DNA from: Macromonas bipunctata
GTDB taxonomy: Bacteria; Pseudomonadota; Gammaproteobacteria; Burkholderiales; Burkholderiaceae_C
Assembly (NCBI RefSeq): GCF_002837135.1
Contig: NZ_NWBQ01000041.1
Span: 1 to 33,434 of the forward strand
Length of the DNA stretch: 33,434 nt
Reading direction: 5' to 3'
The position numbers were made by a program, and so were the translations under genes. Below, one piece after another: positions 12,664 to 20,926 of the stretch (its first letter is position 1; each line of letters opens with the position of its first letter). The notes under the pieces are model-generated. The model saw only the letters and a program-made list of their open reading frames with translations. It had not been told where the DNA came from and searched no databases.

Positions 12664-14943
12664 TCAACGCAACGCACCGCGCTCGCTGACCACTTTGGGC
12701 GTTAAAAACACCAGCAATTCCTTCTTGTTGGCGATGCGGGTCTTGTTGCGGAACAAGGCGCCCACAGCGGGCAGGTCGCCCAGCAGCGGCACTTTGGTCA
12801 CGTTCTCGGTTTCTTCCGATTCAAAGATGCCGCCAATCACCACCGTGCCGCCGTTTTCCACCAGCACGTTGGTCTTGATGCGCTTGGTGTTGATGGCACG
12901 CTGGCCGTTAAGGATCTCGCCCGGCGAGTCCTTGCTGATTTCCACGTCCAAAATAATGCCACCCTCGGGGGTGATTTGGGGCGTGACTTCCAGCTTCATG
13001 ACCGCTTTTTTAAACTGCACGTTGGTGGCACCGCTGGAAGTAGCCGCCTGGTAGGGGTATTCCGTCCCCTGCTCGATCGCGGCCTTGGTCTGGTCGGCGG
13101 TGATGACGCGCGGGCTCGACACCACCTGCCCCTTGCCGTCGGCCTGCAACGCCGAGATTTCGAGGTTGAGGAAGCGGTTGGCGCTCGGGCTGAACAACGA
13201 CAGCGCAAAGGTGGATGCAATCGCACCGGGCAAGCTGGCCGGCATGTTTACGAACGAGGTGCTGTTGGTGTTCATGGCAATGCCAGCGTTGGCGGCATCG
13301 ACCGAGAAGTTGCTGCCAGGCACCTGCGAGGTGGCGTTGACGCTCTCGGTGGTGGTGTTGGTGATGGCGTTGTAGCTGCCGCCAATGGCAATGCGGTTGC
13401 CACCGCCCACACCGTAGCCCGCCTCACCGCCGCGCACGCCGCGCAAATCGGCCCCACCCAGGCGCACGCCCAGCGACTTGCCAAAGGTGTCGTTGGCCTC
13501 CACGATGCGGGCCTCGATCATCACCTGGCGCACCGGGATGTCGAGCTTGGTGATGAGCTCCTGCGCCTGCGTCAGGCGCGACGGGATGTCGGTGACGAAG
13601 AGCTGGTTGGTGCGCATTTCCGGGATCACGCTGCCGCGCGAGGTCAGCATGCGCGCCAGCGCGGCGTTGCTGCCGGTACCGGTGCCGCCAAAGGACGAGC
13701 CGCCTGCGTTGTTGCCACCGGGGATTTCGCCGCGCAGCTGGGCCGCAATGTCGGCCGCCTTGGCGTAGTTGAGCTGGAACGACTGCGTGCGCAGCGGCTC
13801 CAGCAGCTCCACCTGGGCGGCGGCCTCGTAGTCCATCTTCTCGCGCGCGGCCAGCTCGTCTTTGGGCGCCACACGGATCACGTTGCCCACCTTGCGCATG
13901 CCCAGCCCCTTGGCCTGCAGGATGATGTCCAGCGCCTGATCCCACGGTACGTCTTTCAGGCGCAGCGTCAGGTTGCCGGTCACGGACTCGGAGGTGACGA
14001 TGTTGAAGTTGGTGAAATCGGCAATCACTTGCAGCAGCGAGCGCACGTCAATGCTTTGGAAGTTGAGCGAGAGCTTTTCGCCGGTGTAGCCCGGGCCCTG
14101 GCTGAGCTTGTTGGGGTCGGTCTTGGGCTCGCGCACCTCCAGCACCAGCTGGTTGTCGCTCTGGTAGGCGCTGTGCTCCCACGCGCCCTGGGCGTCGATC
14201 ACCATGCGCACGCGGTCGCCAATCTGGGTGGTGGTGATGGCCTGCACCGGGGTGCCGAAGTCGGTCACGTCCAGGCGGCGGCGCATGCCTTCGGGCAGGC
14301 TGGTCTTGGCAAATTCCACCACCAGCTGCTTGCCTTGCTGGCGGATATCGACCCCCACCTGGCTGCTGGCCAACCCCACCACCACGCGGCCGGTCTTGTT
14401 GCTGCCCAGGCGGAAGTCCACGTCCGACAGCGGACGCACGTCGGCGGCGGTACCTTCGGCAAAGCTGCCACGCGCGCTGCCCAGCGCCACTTCCAGCGGG
14501 CTGGCGCTGCGCGCGGCGCTGGCGTTGGGCTCCAGCCACACCAGCAAGGCGTTGCCGTCAAGTTCGGTGCGATACTGCGCGGCCTGGTTCAGGTTCAGCA
14601 CCACGCGCGTGCGCCCGGCGGCTTCCACCACCTGCGCCGAACGCACGTTGCCCTGGTTGAGCGCAATCTGCCCCAGCGCCAGCGGGTTGGTGGCCCCGGC
14701 AAAGTCCAGCGCAATGCGCGCGGGCTGCTGGATAACGAACCCGGCGGGCAGCTGCGCCAGCGGCTCGCTGGTCTCGATGCGCACCACCTCGCTGCCCGCC
14801 TGCGTGCTCACGCTCACGGCGCGGATGGCCAGCTGCGCGTGCGCCAGCCCCGCCGTCCACAACGCCGCCAGCAAGGCGGGCACGGCCAGCGTGCGCGACC
14901 AGTGGCGCTGCTGTGCCCCCGGTTTTTGCCAAACGTGGGTCAT
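12664..14943 (-). CDS. pilQ: Type IV pilus secretin
   Basis: 759 residues. It forms the outer-membrane ring through which the pilus is extruded. A signal peptide ends near AGLAHAQ (about 37). Next come two AMIN domains that bind peptidoglycan (about 40-130 and 170-270), an STN domain (about 300-365, SLNFQSIDVRSLLQVIADF), a secretin N1 domain and the secretin barrel (about 510-755). The barrel ends in the family signature VPLLGDLPAVGALFRN. The chosen ATG at 14943 overlaps the pilP stop in ATGA; a longer in-frame reading to 15006 lies inside pilP. It is the last of pilMNOPQ, and the Ig-like lipoprotein starts 25 bp downstream. Confidence 0.96.
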   Translation of the reverse strand: MTHVWQKPGAQQRHWSRTLAVPALLAALWTAGLAHAQLAIRAVSVSTQAGSEVVRIETSEPLAQLPAGFVIQQPARIALDFAGATNPLALGQIALNQGNVRSAQVVEAAGRTRVVLNLNQAAQYRTELDGNALLVWLEPNASAARSASPLEVALGSARGSFAEGTAADVRPLSDVDFRLGSNKTGRVVVGLASSQVGVDIRQQGKQLVVEFAKTSLPEGMRRRLDVTDFGTPVQAITTTQIGDRVRMVIDAQGAWEHSAYQSDNQLVLEVREPKTDPNKLSQGPGYTGEKLSLNFQSIDVRSLLQVIADFTNFNIVTSESVTGNLTLRLKDVPWDQALDIILQAKGLGMRKVGNVIRVAPKDELAAREKMDYEAAAQVELLEPLRTQSFQLNYAKAADIAAQLRGEIPGGNNAGGSSFGGTGTGSNAALARMLTSRGSVIPEMRTNQLFVTDIPSRLTQAQELITKLDIPVRQVMIEARIVEANDTFGKSLGVRLGGADLRGVRGGEAGYGVGGGNRIAIGGSYNAITNTTTESVNATSQVPGSNFSVDAANAGIAMNTNSTSFVNMPASLPGAIASTFALSLFSPSANRFLNLEISALQADGKGQVVSSPRVITADQTKAAIEQGTEYPYQAATSSGATNVQFKKAVMKLEVTPQITPEGGIILDVEISKDSPGEILNGQRAINTKRIKTNVLVENGGTVVIGGIFESEETENVTKVPLLGDLPAVGALFRNKTRIANKKELLVFLTPKVVSERGALR

Positions 14944-15506
14944 TTCTTGTTTCCTTCTGTCGTCGTAGCCTCTTGCAGCGGCAGCGGGGTCGTGCGTTCT
15001 GTCCATTCGCCGGTGTCGCTTTGCACAATCTCGCGCAGGGTGATTTCGCTGTCGCTGATGCGCACCACGCGGCCATAGTTGGGCCCCAGGTAGTTGCCCA
15101 CCCGCACCGAATACAGCAGCGCCCCCACCCGCACCAGCGCGGCGCGGTCCTGGCCCTTGGCCAGCGTACCCACCATGGCCATCGCGTCCAGCGGCTCGGC
15201 CTCCAGCGGCTCCTTGGGCCGGTTGAGCTCGGCTCGCAGCACCGCGTCGTCCCCGCTCTGATCGGCCTCGCGGCGCAGGGCTGCGCTGAGTTTTTCGTCG
15301 CTGAACGGCGACAGCGCCACCCCGCCCTGGTAGGGTTGTGGCACAAAGCGCACCGGCTCAGGCACGGGCTCCAGCTTGGGCGCGGCGGTGTTGCGCTGCT
15401 GCTGCAGCCAGGTTTGCAGATCGTCGGGGCCTTGCACACTGCAGCCGGCGCACAACGCCACCACACAGGACGCCACGCCACGGCTCAACATGCGGGGCGC
15501 GTTCAT
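14940..15506 (-). CDS. pilP: Type IV pilus assembly lipoprotein PilP
   Basis: 188 residues. An inner-membrane lipoprotein that connects PilN/PilO with the PilQ secretin. The signal ends in VALCAGC, with Cys22 as the lipidation site. An extended, charged stretch follows (about 25-95), then the compact C-terminal beta domain with VGTLAKGQDRAALVRV and VRVGNYLGPNYGRVVRI, the conserved core of the family. The start ATG 15506 overlaps the pilO stop by 4 bp (ATGA), and its stop overlaps the pilQ start in the same way. The reading frame stays open upstream into pilO, but that extension lacks pilin-complex features. Confidence 0.95.
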   Translation of the reverse strand: MNAPRMLSRGVASCVVALCAGCSVQGPDDLQTWLQQQRNTAAPKLEPVPEPVRFVPQPYQGGVALSPFSDEKLSAALRREADQSGDDAVLRAELNRPKEPLEAEPLDAMAMVGTLAKGQDRAALVRVGALLYSVRVGNYLGPNYGRVVRISDSEITLREIVQSDTGEWTERTTPLPLQEATTTEGNKK

Positions 15507-16207
15507 TTCTTCTGCCCTTTCCTGGCCTTGTCGGCCTTCTGGCGCTCGTTTTGCTGCGCCAGCAGCTCCTCGGGGTCGAGGTAGCGGAAGGTCTTGGCGG
15601 TGGTCTCCAGCGTCAGCGCGCCGGGGCGGTTGGGGGCCGGGGCCAGCTGCAGGTTGTTGAGCGTGACGATGCGCGACAGGCTGGCAATGTCGGCCGCAAA
15701 CTGGCCAATCTGGTGGTAGTCGCCCGTGACCTTGACCGCAATCGGCAGCTCGGCGTAGTACTCCTGCACCTCGATCTTGCCGGGCCGAAACAGCTCGAAC
15801 TGCAGGCTGCGCGCAATGCCCGCCTGGTTGACGTCGGAGAGCAGCGCGTCCATCTCGGCCTTGCTGGGCAGCTGCTTTTCCAGCTGGGTCACGTACTGCT
15901 GCACCTGCTGCAGCTGCTGCTTGAGCGCGCCCAGGTTGACCGCCTGGCGCAACTTTTGCTGCACTTCCTGCTTGAGCTGTTCCTCGCGCTGGCGCTCGGC
16001 TTGCAGCTGGTCTTGCAGACCACTGAGCCAGGCAAACCACAGCCCGCCCAGCACGCCCAGCGTGGCCAGCAGCAGCAGGCCGTAGCGCGGCAGCGGCGGC
16101 CAGCCTGAGGGGTCGTTCGGATCCAGCCCGGTGAACTGCTCGCGCACCTGGCACTGCAGCGTGGGCCAGTCCACACGGGGCAGCTGGATGTGGGCCATCT
16201 TGGGCAT
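15503..16207 (-). CDS. pilO: Type IV pilus inner membrane protein PilO
   Basis: 234 residues. It pairs with PilN in the periplasmic alignment complex. It has a short cytoplasmic N-terminus, one transmembrane helix (about 43-64, YGLLLLATLGVLGGLWFAWL), then a long coiled coil rich in Gln and Glu (about 65-115), then a ferredoxin-like domain with YYAELPIAVKVTGDYHQIGQFAADIASLSRIV, which is diagnostic. The C-terminal tail is basic. ATG 16207 has a GGAGGA about ten bases upstream; a second in-frame ATG three codons later is possible. The gap to the pilN stop is 24 bp, and pilP overlaps at the end. Confidence 0.95.
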   Translation of the reverse strand: MPKMAHIQLPRVDWPTLQCQVREQFTGLDPNDPSGWPPLPRYGLLLLATLGVLGGLWFAWLSGLQDQLQAERQREEQLKQEVQQKLRQAVNLGALKQQLQQVQQYVTQLEKQLPSKAEMDALLSDVNQAGIARSLQFELFRPGKIEVQEYYAELPIAVKVTGDYHQIGQFAADIASLSRIVTLNNLQLAPAPNRPGALTLETTAKTFRYLDPEELLAQQNERQKADKARKGQKK

Positions 16208-16231
16208 GGTGTGTGTGTCCTCCGTGTGGCG

Positions 16232-16834
16232 CTAGGGCGTGGGCTGCATCTGCGTGGCGGCTGCGCTGGCCGCCCCTTGCGGCGTGAGCTGCACCCGGAT
16301 CGAGAAATTGAACACCCGGCGCTGCCCGGCCTTGGGCAGGGCCACGTTGGCGGCCACAATCTCCACCAGCTCCGACGCGGTCAACCAGGGGCTGTGCTGG
16401 CCCAGGTCGCGCAGCAAGTCCGAGACCCGCTGCTGCGACTGCGCCACGCCGCTGAGCAGCACCGCCTGGCGCTCCTGCTTGAGGCTGACCAGGTACACGC
16501 CGTCGGGCAGGCGCTGCACCAGCTCGTTGAACAGGTGCACCGACAGGTTGCGATCCGACTGCAGGCTCTCCACCGCCGCCTGGCGCGCCTTGAGGGCCTC
16601 GATCTCCTGCTGCAGGGCCTTGACGTCCTTGATCTCGGCGTCCAGCCGCGTGGCCTCGCGCTGCAAGAAGCGGTTGCGCTCCAGCTGCTCATCCACCCGG
16701 CCCTGGTACACGGTGTAGATGGCGCCCGCCCCCAGCAGGCCCACCACCACCGCCACGCCCAGGTGGGTAAAAAAGTGCTCGCGCTGGCGCTTGCGCGCCC
16801 ACTCGCGGTGCGGCAACAGGTTGATCAGGATCAT
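16232..16834 (-). CDS. pilN: Type IV pilus inner membrane protein PilN
   Basis: 200 residues. It starts MILINLLPHRE, the conserved cytoplasmic motif that binds PilM. A transmembrane helix follows (about 22-43, VAVVVGLLGAGAIYTVYQG), then a coiled coil (about 45-90) and a periplasmic domain with LFNELVQRLPDGVYLVSLKQ. This is the family's standard layout and length. The ATG at 16834 overlaps the pilM stop by 4 bp. The C-terminus ends in an Ala/Thr-rich tail before TAG at 16234-16232. Confidence 0.95.
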   Translation of the reverse strand: MILINLLPHREWARKRQREHFFTHLGVAVVVGLLGAGAIYTVYQGRVDEQLERNRFLQREATRLDAEIKDVKALQQEIEALKARQAAVESLQSDRNLSVHLFNELVQRLPDGVYLVSLKQERQAVLLSGVAQSQQRVSDLLRDLGQHSPWLTASELVEIVAANVALPKAGQRRVFNFSIRVQLTPQGAASAAATQMQPTP

Positions 16835-17913
16835 GAGACAAACCTCCGCATCGCCAGCCCGGTGGCCACCAGGTACGACGTCGCATCGCGCTGCAGCGGC
16901 GCACCCTTGACGGCCGGGCCCAGCAGCATGCCCTCGAACGGCTGCACAATCTGGCACTGGAATTGCGTTTGCAGCTGCACCATGGCGGCCAGCCCCGGCA
17001 GCGCCGCCGAGCCGCCCGAGAGCAAGATGTGCTCCACCTTGTTGTGCGGCGTGCTGGTGAAGAAGAACTGCAGCGCGCGCCCCACCTCCTGCGCCAGCCC
17101 TTCCAGGAACGGCGGCAGCACCACGCGGGCGTAGTCCTCGGGCAGGTCGGCGTTCTTCTTGCGCTGGTCGGCTTCCTCGAACGGCAGGTTGTAGTGGCGC
17201 GCGATCTGGTGCGTGAGCTGGGCGCCGCCAAACATCTGGTCGCGCTCGTAGATCACCTCGCCATTGCGCACCACCTGCAGGCTGGTGGTCTGCGAGCCAA
17301 TCTCCAGCAGCGCAATCAGCAAGTCGCGCCCCTGGTTGGGCAGGTGTGCCACCAGGCGCATGGCCGCCATACGCGAGGCGTAGGACTCCACGTCCATGAT
17401 CACCGGCTTGAGCCCCGCCGCCTCGGCCAGGCCCTGGCGGTCGGCCACCTTTTCCTTGCGCGACGCCGCCAGCAGCACCTCCACCAGGTCGGCGCTGTGC
17501 GCGCTGGGGCCGCCGACGCAAAAGTCCAGACTCACCTCGTCCAGTGGAAACGGGATGTACTGCCCGGCCTCGGCCTCGACCTGGAACTCCAGCTCGCGCT
17601 CGCTCAGGCCCATGGGCAGCAAGATCTTCTTGGTGATGACGGCCGAACCGGGCAGCGCCAGCGCCACCTGCCGGGTCTTGCTGCCGGACTTGCGCACCAC
17701 CTGGCGCAGCGCCTCGGCCACTTCGTCAAACTTGTCGATGTTGCCTTCGGTGACCCAGCCGCGCTCCAGCGGCTCGATCGCGCAGCGCTCCAGCACGTAC
17801 TGGCCGCTGGCGGCGCGCCCCAGCTCCACCAGCTTGATGGTGGTGGAGCTGATGTCTATGCCCAGCAACGGCGCGGGGGCGCGTTGCCACAAGGCTTTCC
17901 ATGCCGCAATCAA
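16831..17913 (-). CDS. pilM: Type IV pilus actin-like ATPase PilM
   Basis: 360 residues. A cytoplasmic FtsA-like protein that binds the PilN N-terminus. LLGIDISSTTIKLVELG (about 16-32) is the phosphate-1 loop. LPGSAVITKKILLP, DVESYA and IGSQTTSLQVVR follow in family order, and HILLSGGSAALPGLAAM is the C-terminal nucleotide-binding motif. The start is TTG at 17913-17911, with AGGGGA five bases upstream. It is the first gene of a pilMNOPQ operon, divergent from mrcA across 236 bp, the common order in beta- and gammaproteobacteria. Confidence 0.96.
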   Translation of the reverse strand: MIAAWKALWQRAPAPLLGIDISSTTIKLVELGRAASGQYVLERCAIEPLERGWVTEGNIDKFDEVAEALRQVVRKSGSKTRQVALALPGSAVITKKILLPMGLSERELEFQVEAEAGQYIPFPLDEVSLDFCVGGPSAHSADLVEVLLAASRKEKVADRQGLAEAAGLKPVIMDVESYASRMAAMRLVAHLPNQGRDLLIALLEIGSQTTSLQVVRNGEVIYERDQMFGGAQLTHQIARHYNLPFEEADQRKKNADLPEDYARVVLPPFLEGLAQEVGRALQFFFTSTPHNKVEHILLSGGSAALPGLAAMVQLQTQFQCQIVQPFEGMLLGPAVKGAPLQRDATSYLVATGLAMRRFVS

Positions 17914-17997
17914 TGCTGTCCCCTTGGTGGTGTGTGGTACTGGCCTGGCGCTTGCGCCCGGTTACAAATTTCTTTTGAGATGCCCTCGACCTTGCCG

Positions 17998-18003
17998 ATA
18001 CTA
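17998..18003 (-). promoter_or_regulatory. Weak candidate -10 box for the pil operon
   Basis: On the minus strand TGC-TAGTAT reads as an extended -10 box (four of six, plus the upstream TG). No convincing -35 box is seen 16-18 bp further up. It would start the RNA near 17990, leaving a leader of about 77 nt before the pilM TTG. A promoter is expected in this divergent gap; this is the best match found by eye. Confidence 0.25.
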
Positions 18004-18050
18004 GCAGCACAACGGGCCAGCCCAAACGCCCTGATGCACGCCCACGCACC

Positions 18051-18062
18051 GGCAACGTTGCC
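18051..18062. promoter_or_regulatory. 12-bp palindrome in the pilM-mrcA divergent gap
   Basis: GGCAACGTTGCC is a perfect palindrome about 58 bp before the mrcA -10 box and about 138 bp before pilM. A position between two divergent promoters suits a repressor or activator site, but no known operator was recognised and chance is possible. Confidence 0.3.
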
Positions 18063-18119
18063 AAAAGCCGACAGACCCGCCGCCAGCGCCAGCGGCCGGG
18101 CCGTCGGCAGCGGGATTTC

Positions 18120-18125
18120 TATAAT
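18120..18125 (+). promoter_or_regulatory. Candidate -10 box of mrcA
   Basis: A perfect TATAAT, 24 bp before the mrcA ATG. The region 16-18 bp upstream is very GC-rich and lacks a clear -35 hexamer. The predicted RNA start near 18132 gives a short leader that still contains the GAGGG ribosome binding site. Confidence 0.5.
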
Positions 18126-18149
18126 CCGGCCTCCAATTTGAGGGTCTTC

Positions 18150-20570
18150 ATGTCCGCCCAAACCGCTTCCCGCCCCGCGTCCCGTTCCCGCGCTGCCCAG
18201 CCGCGCCCCCCCTCAAGCTCGCGCGGCTTTGTGCGCACGCTGGGCTGGCTGCTGGGCCTGGCGGTGGCGGGCGTGGTGGCCGCGTTCATGGCCGCAGCGC
18301 TGGCGCTGGCGCTGGCCTGGCCCAACCTGCCCGACGTGGCCGGGCTGGCCGACTACCGCCCCAAACTGCCGCTGCGCGTGTACGCCAGCAACGGCGAGCT
18401 GATCGGCGAATTTGGCGAGGAGCGGCGCAACCTGCTGCCCTTCAACGACATCCCCCCGGTCATGATCAACGCCGTGCTGGCGATCGAGGACGCGCGCTTC
18501 TTCGAGCACAACGGCGTGGACTACAAGGGCATGCTGCGCGCCGTGGTGGCCAACTTTGGCCAGGCCAAGAGCCAGGGCGCCTCCACCATCACCATGCAGG
18601 TGGCGCGCAACGTGTACCTCTCCAGCGAAAAGAGCTACATGCGCAAGATCTACGAGGTGCTGCTCACGCTCAAGCTCGAGCACACGCTCACCAAGCAGCA
18701 GATCCTCGAGATCTACATGAACCAGATCTTCCTGGGCCACCGCGCCTACGGCTTTGACGCCGCCGCGCAAGTCTATTTTGGCAAGCCGCTCAAGGACGTG
18801 ACCATTGCCGAGGCCGCCATGCTGGCCGGCCTGCCCAAGGCGCCGTCGGCCTACAACCCCATCAGCAACCCCAAGCGCGCGCGCATCCGCCAGCTCTACA
18901 TCATCGAGCGTATGGAGGCCAACGGCTTCATCACCCCCACCCAGGCGCGCGAGGCCGCCGAGGAGCCGCTGCGCCTGAGCCAGGGCAAGGCCGAGTCGGG
19001 CCTGCACGCCGAATACCTGGCCGAGATGGTGCGCCAGGCTATCTTCGGGCAATACGGCGAGGAGGCCTACACCCGGGGCCTGCAGGTCTACACCACGCTG
19101 GACGCCACCGCGCAGCGCGCCGCCCACCAGGCGCTGCGCCAGGGCGTGCTCGACTTCGAGCGCCGCCAGCACTACCGGGGCCCGGAACGCTTCATCGACC
19201 TGCCCGCCGACCCCGCCGCGCGCGCCAACGCCATTGGCGACGTACTGGCCGACCTGCCCGACAACGGCGAGCTGCTGACCGCCGTGGTGCTGGAAGCCAC
19301 ACCGCGCAAGGTGGTGCTCAGCCGTGGCGACGACGACACCCTGGCCGTGACCGGCGAAGGCCTGCGCGCCGTGCAGTCGGGCCTGAGCAAGCAGGCGCCA
19401 CCGCACCTCAAGCTGCGCCCCGGTGCCGTGGTGCGGGTGGTCAGGACGCCGCGCCAGACCTGGGCCCTGACCCAGCTGCCCGAAGTGGAATCGGCCCTGG
19501 TGGCGCTGGATCCGCGCACCGGCGAGATCCGCGCCCTGGTCGGCGGCTTCGATTTCGGGAAAAACCAGTTCAACCACGTCACGCAGGCGTGGCGCCAGCC
19601 GGGCTCGAGCTTCAAGCCCTTCATCTACTCCGCCGGGCTGGAAAAAGGCATCATGCCCGCCACCATCGTCAACGACAAGCCGCTGTTCTTCAGCGCCAGC
19701 ACCACAGGCGGCAAGCCGTGGGAGCCCAAGAACTACGACGGCCGCTTCGAGGGCCCGATGTCGGTGCGCACCGCACTGGCCAAGTCCAAGAACATGGTCT
19801 CCATCAGCATCCTGCAGGCGGTGGGCACCCAGAGCGGGCAGGAATGGGTGCAACGCTTTGGCTTTGGCACCGACAAGCACCCGCCCTACCTGACGATGGC
19901 GCTGGGCGCGGGCTCGGTCACGCCGCTGCAGATGGCCAGCGGCTACGGCGTGTTTGCCAACGGCGGCTACTACGTGCCGCCGCTGCTCATCACCCGCGTC
20001 ACCGACCACCGGGGCAAGGTGCTGCTGGAAACCATACCCCACCTGCCCACCGAGGCCCAGCGCGTCATCGACGCGCGCAACGCCTTCGTCACCAGCAGCC
20101 TGCTGCAAGAGGTGGCGCGCTCGGGCACCGCCGCACGCGCGCAGGCCACGCTCAAGCGCCCCGACCTATACGGCAAGACCGGCACCACCAACGACGCCAT
20201 CGACGCCTGGTTCGTTGGCTACCAGCCCACGCTGGTGGCGGCGGTGTGGGTGGGTTACGACAACCCGCGCAACCTGGGCAGCCGCGAGACCGGCGGCGGC
20301 CTGAGCCTGCCGATCTGGATCAACTTCATGCAGACCGCGCTGCAAGGCGTGCCGGTGGCCGAGATCAAGCCGCCGCCGGGCGTGAGCTACACCCAAGGCG
20401 ACTGGTTCTACGACAACTACCCGCCCGGCCAGCACGTGGCCAGCCTGGGCATGGAAGGCTACGTCGACCCCGACGCCGAAGCCCCTGCCAGCGAGGACGG
20501 CGCCACCACCGACGGCACCCCGGTCGATCCGCAGGAAAAGAGCGGCATCCTCAACCTGTTCCGGTACTGA
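18150..20570 (+). CDS. mrcA: Penicillin-binding protein 1A (bifunctional glycosyltransferase/transpeptidase)
   Basis: 806 residues. It polymerises and cross-links peptidoglycan in the periplasm. A basic cytoplasmic tail (1-30) and one membrane anchor (about 31-56) lead into the GT51 glycosyltransferase domain. Its catalytic Glu113 lies in EDARFFEH, with GASTITMQ at 143-150 and KQQILEIYMNQ near 182-192. An inserted OB-like domain follows (about 315-420). The transpeptidase has all three motifs: Ser486-x-x-Lys489 (GSSFKP), Ser546-Lys-Asn548 and Lys676-Thr-Gly678. The ATG at 18150 has GAGGG five bases upstream; a TTG at 18138 in the same frame is less likely. It is divergent from pilM and convergent with cyaY, 15 bp away. 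A 14-bp tandem duplication spans its stop codon. Confidence 0.96.
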   Translation: MSAQTASRPASRSRAAQPRPPSSSRGFVRTLGWLLGLAVAGVVAAFMAAALALALAWPNLPDVAGLADYRPKLPLRVYASNGELIGEFGEERRNLLPFNDIPPVMINAVLAIEDARFFEHNGVDYKGMLRAVVANFGQAKSQGASTITMQVARNVYLSSEKSYMRKIYEVLLTLKLEHTLTKQQILEIYMNQIFLGHRAYGFDAAAQVYFGKPLKDVTIAEAAMLAGLPKAPSAYNPISNPKRARIRQLYIIERMEANGFITPTQAREAAEEPLRLSQGKAESGLHAEYLAEMVRQAIFGQYGEEAYTRGLQVYTTLDATAQRAAHQALRQGVLDFERRQHYRGPERFIDLPADPAARANAIGDVLADLPDNGELLTAVVLEATPRKVVLSRGDDDTLAVTGEGLRAVQSGLSKQAPPHLKLRPGAVVRVVRTPRQTWALTQLPEVESALVALDPRTGEIRALVGGFDFGKNQFNHVTQAWRQPGSSFKPFIYSAGLEKGIMPATIVNDKPLFFSASTTGGKPWEPKNYDGRFEGPMSVRTALAKSKNMVSISILQAVGTQSGQEWVQRFGFGTDKHPPYLTMALGAGSVTPLQMASGYGVFANGGYYVPPLLITRVTDHRGKVLLETIPHLPTEAQRVIDARNAFVTSSLLQEVARSGTAARAQATLKRPDLYGKTGTTNDAIDAWFVGYQPTLVAAVWVGYDNPRNLGSRETGGGLSLPIWINFMQTALQGVPVAEIKPPPGVSYTQGDWFYDNYPPGQHVASLGMEGYVDPDAEAPASEDGATTDGTPVDPQEKSGILNLFRY

Positions 20571-20584
20571 TGTTCCGGTACCGA
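20557..20584 (+). repeat. 14-bp tandem duplication across the mrcA stop codon
   Basis: TGTTCCGGTACTGA is followed directly by TGTTCCGGTACCGA, 13 of 14 bases identical. The first unit ends with the mrcA TGA. The second fills nearly the whole gap to the cyaY stop at 20586. It looks like a local slippage duplication; the second unit contains the palindrome CGGTACCG. Confidence 0.8.
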
Positions 20585-20585
20585 A

Positions 20586-20915
20586 TCAGGCCGTGAAGTC
20601 CAGCGCCAGCCCCGCCTGCGCACTGGCCTCGCGCGACAGGTGCGCAAACAGCTCGCCCGCGCCCTTGGTGTCCTGCCAGTGCTGGCCGTCAAACTTGTAG
20701 TGGAAGCCACCGGCGCGCGCCGCCATCCAGACCTCGTGCAGCGGTTTTTGCAGGTTGACGACAATCTGGCTGCGGTTGGCAAACGTCAGCGTGACCATGC
20801 CGCCGCTGCGCTGGTTGTCGATGTCGGCGTCGGTGGTGTCGTTGATGCGGTCGCACGCCAGCTCGATGGCACGCAACGCGGCCTCGGCGTGGTTCTGGTA
20901 TTCCTGGTCGGTCAT
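20586..20915 (-). CDS. cyaY: Iron donor protein CyaY (frataxin)
   Basis: 109 residues, the normal bacterial frataxin length. It binds iron and modulates iron-sulfur cluster assembly with IscS in the cytoplasm. The N-terminal helix is acidic ([17 protein letters not shown], with further Asp residues to 33). The beta-sheet core contains [19 protein letters not shown] and [18 protein letters not shown], the family signature. The ATG at 20915 has AGGA at usual spacing; the frame is open further upstream, but that stretch lies over lptM. Its start is only 11 bp from the ATG of divergent lptM, so the two promoters or leaders must overlap. It converges with mrcA. Confidence 0.95.
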   Translation of the reverse strand: MTDQEYQNHAEAALRAIELACDRINDTTDADIDNQRSGGMVTLTFANRSQIVVNLQKPLHEVWMAARAGGFHYKFDGQHWQDTKGAGELFAHLSREASAQAGLALDFTA

Positions 20916-20926
20916 ACAATTTCCTG

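Noticed and set aside
12976-15078. A 700-codon plus-strand frame opposite pilQ
   Set aside because: Shadow of pilQ third-codon GC bias; the same pattern occurs opposite ccsB (24147-26156), resB (25820-27745) and mrcA (18213-20108, minus).
14940-16154. A longer pilP frame of 404 codons, and similarly long frames for pilN, cyaY and the cytochrome
   Set aside because: The extensions overlap the upstream gene or promoter and lack family sequence. The internal ATG starts give normal lengths, ATGA overlaps and signal peptides.
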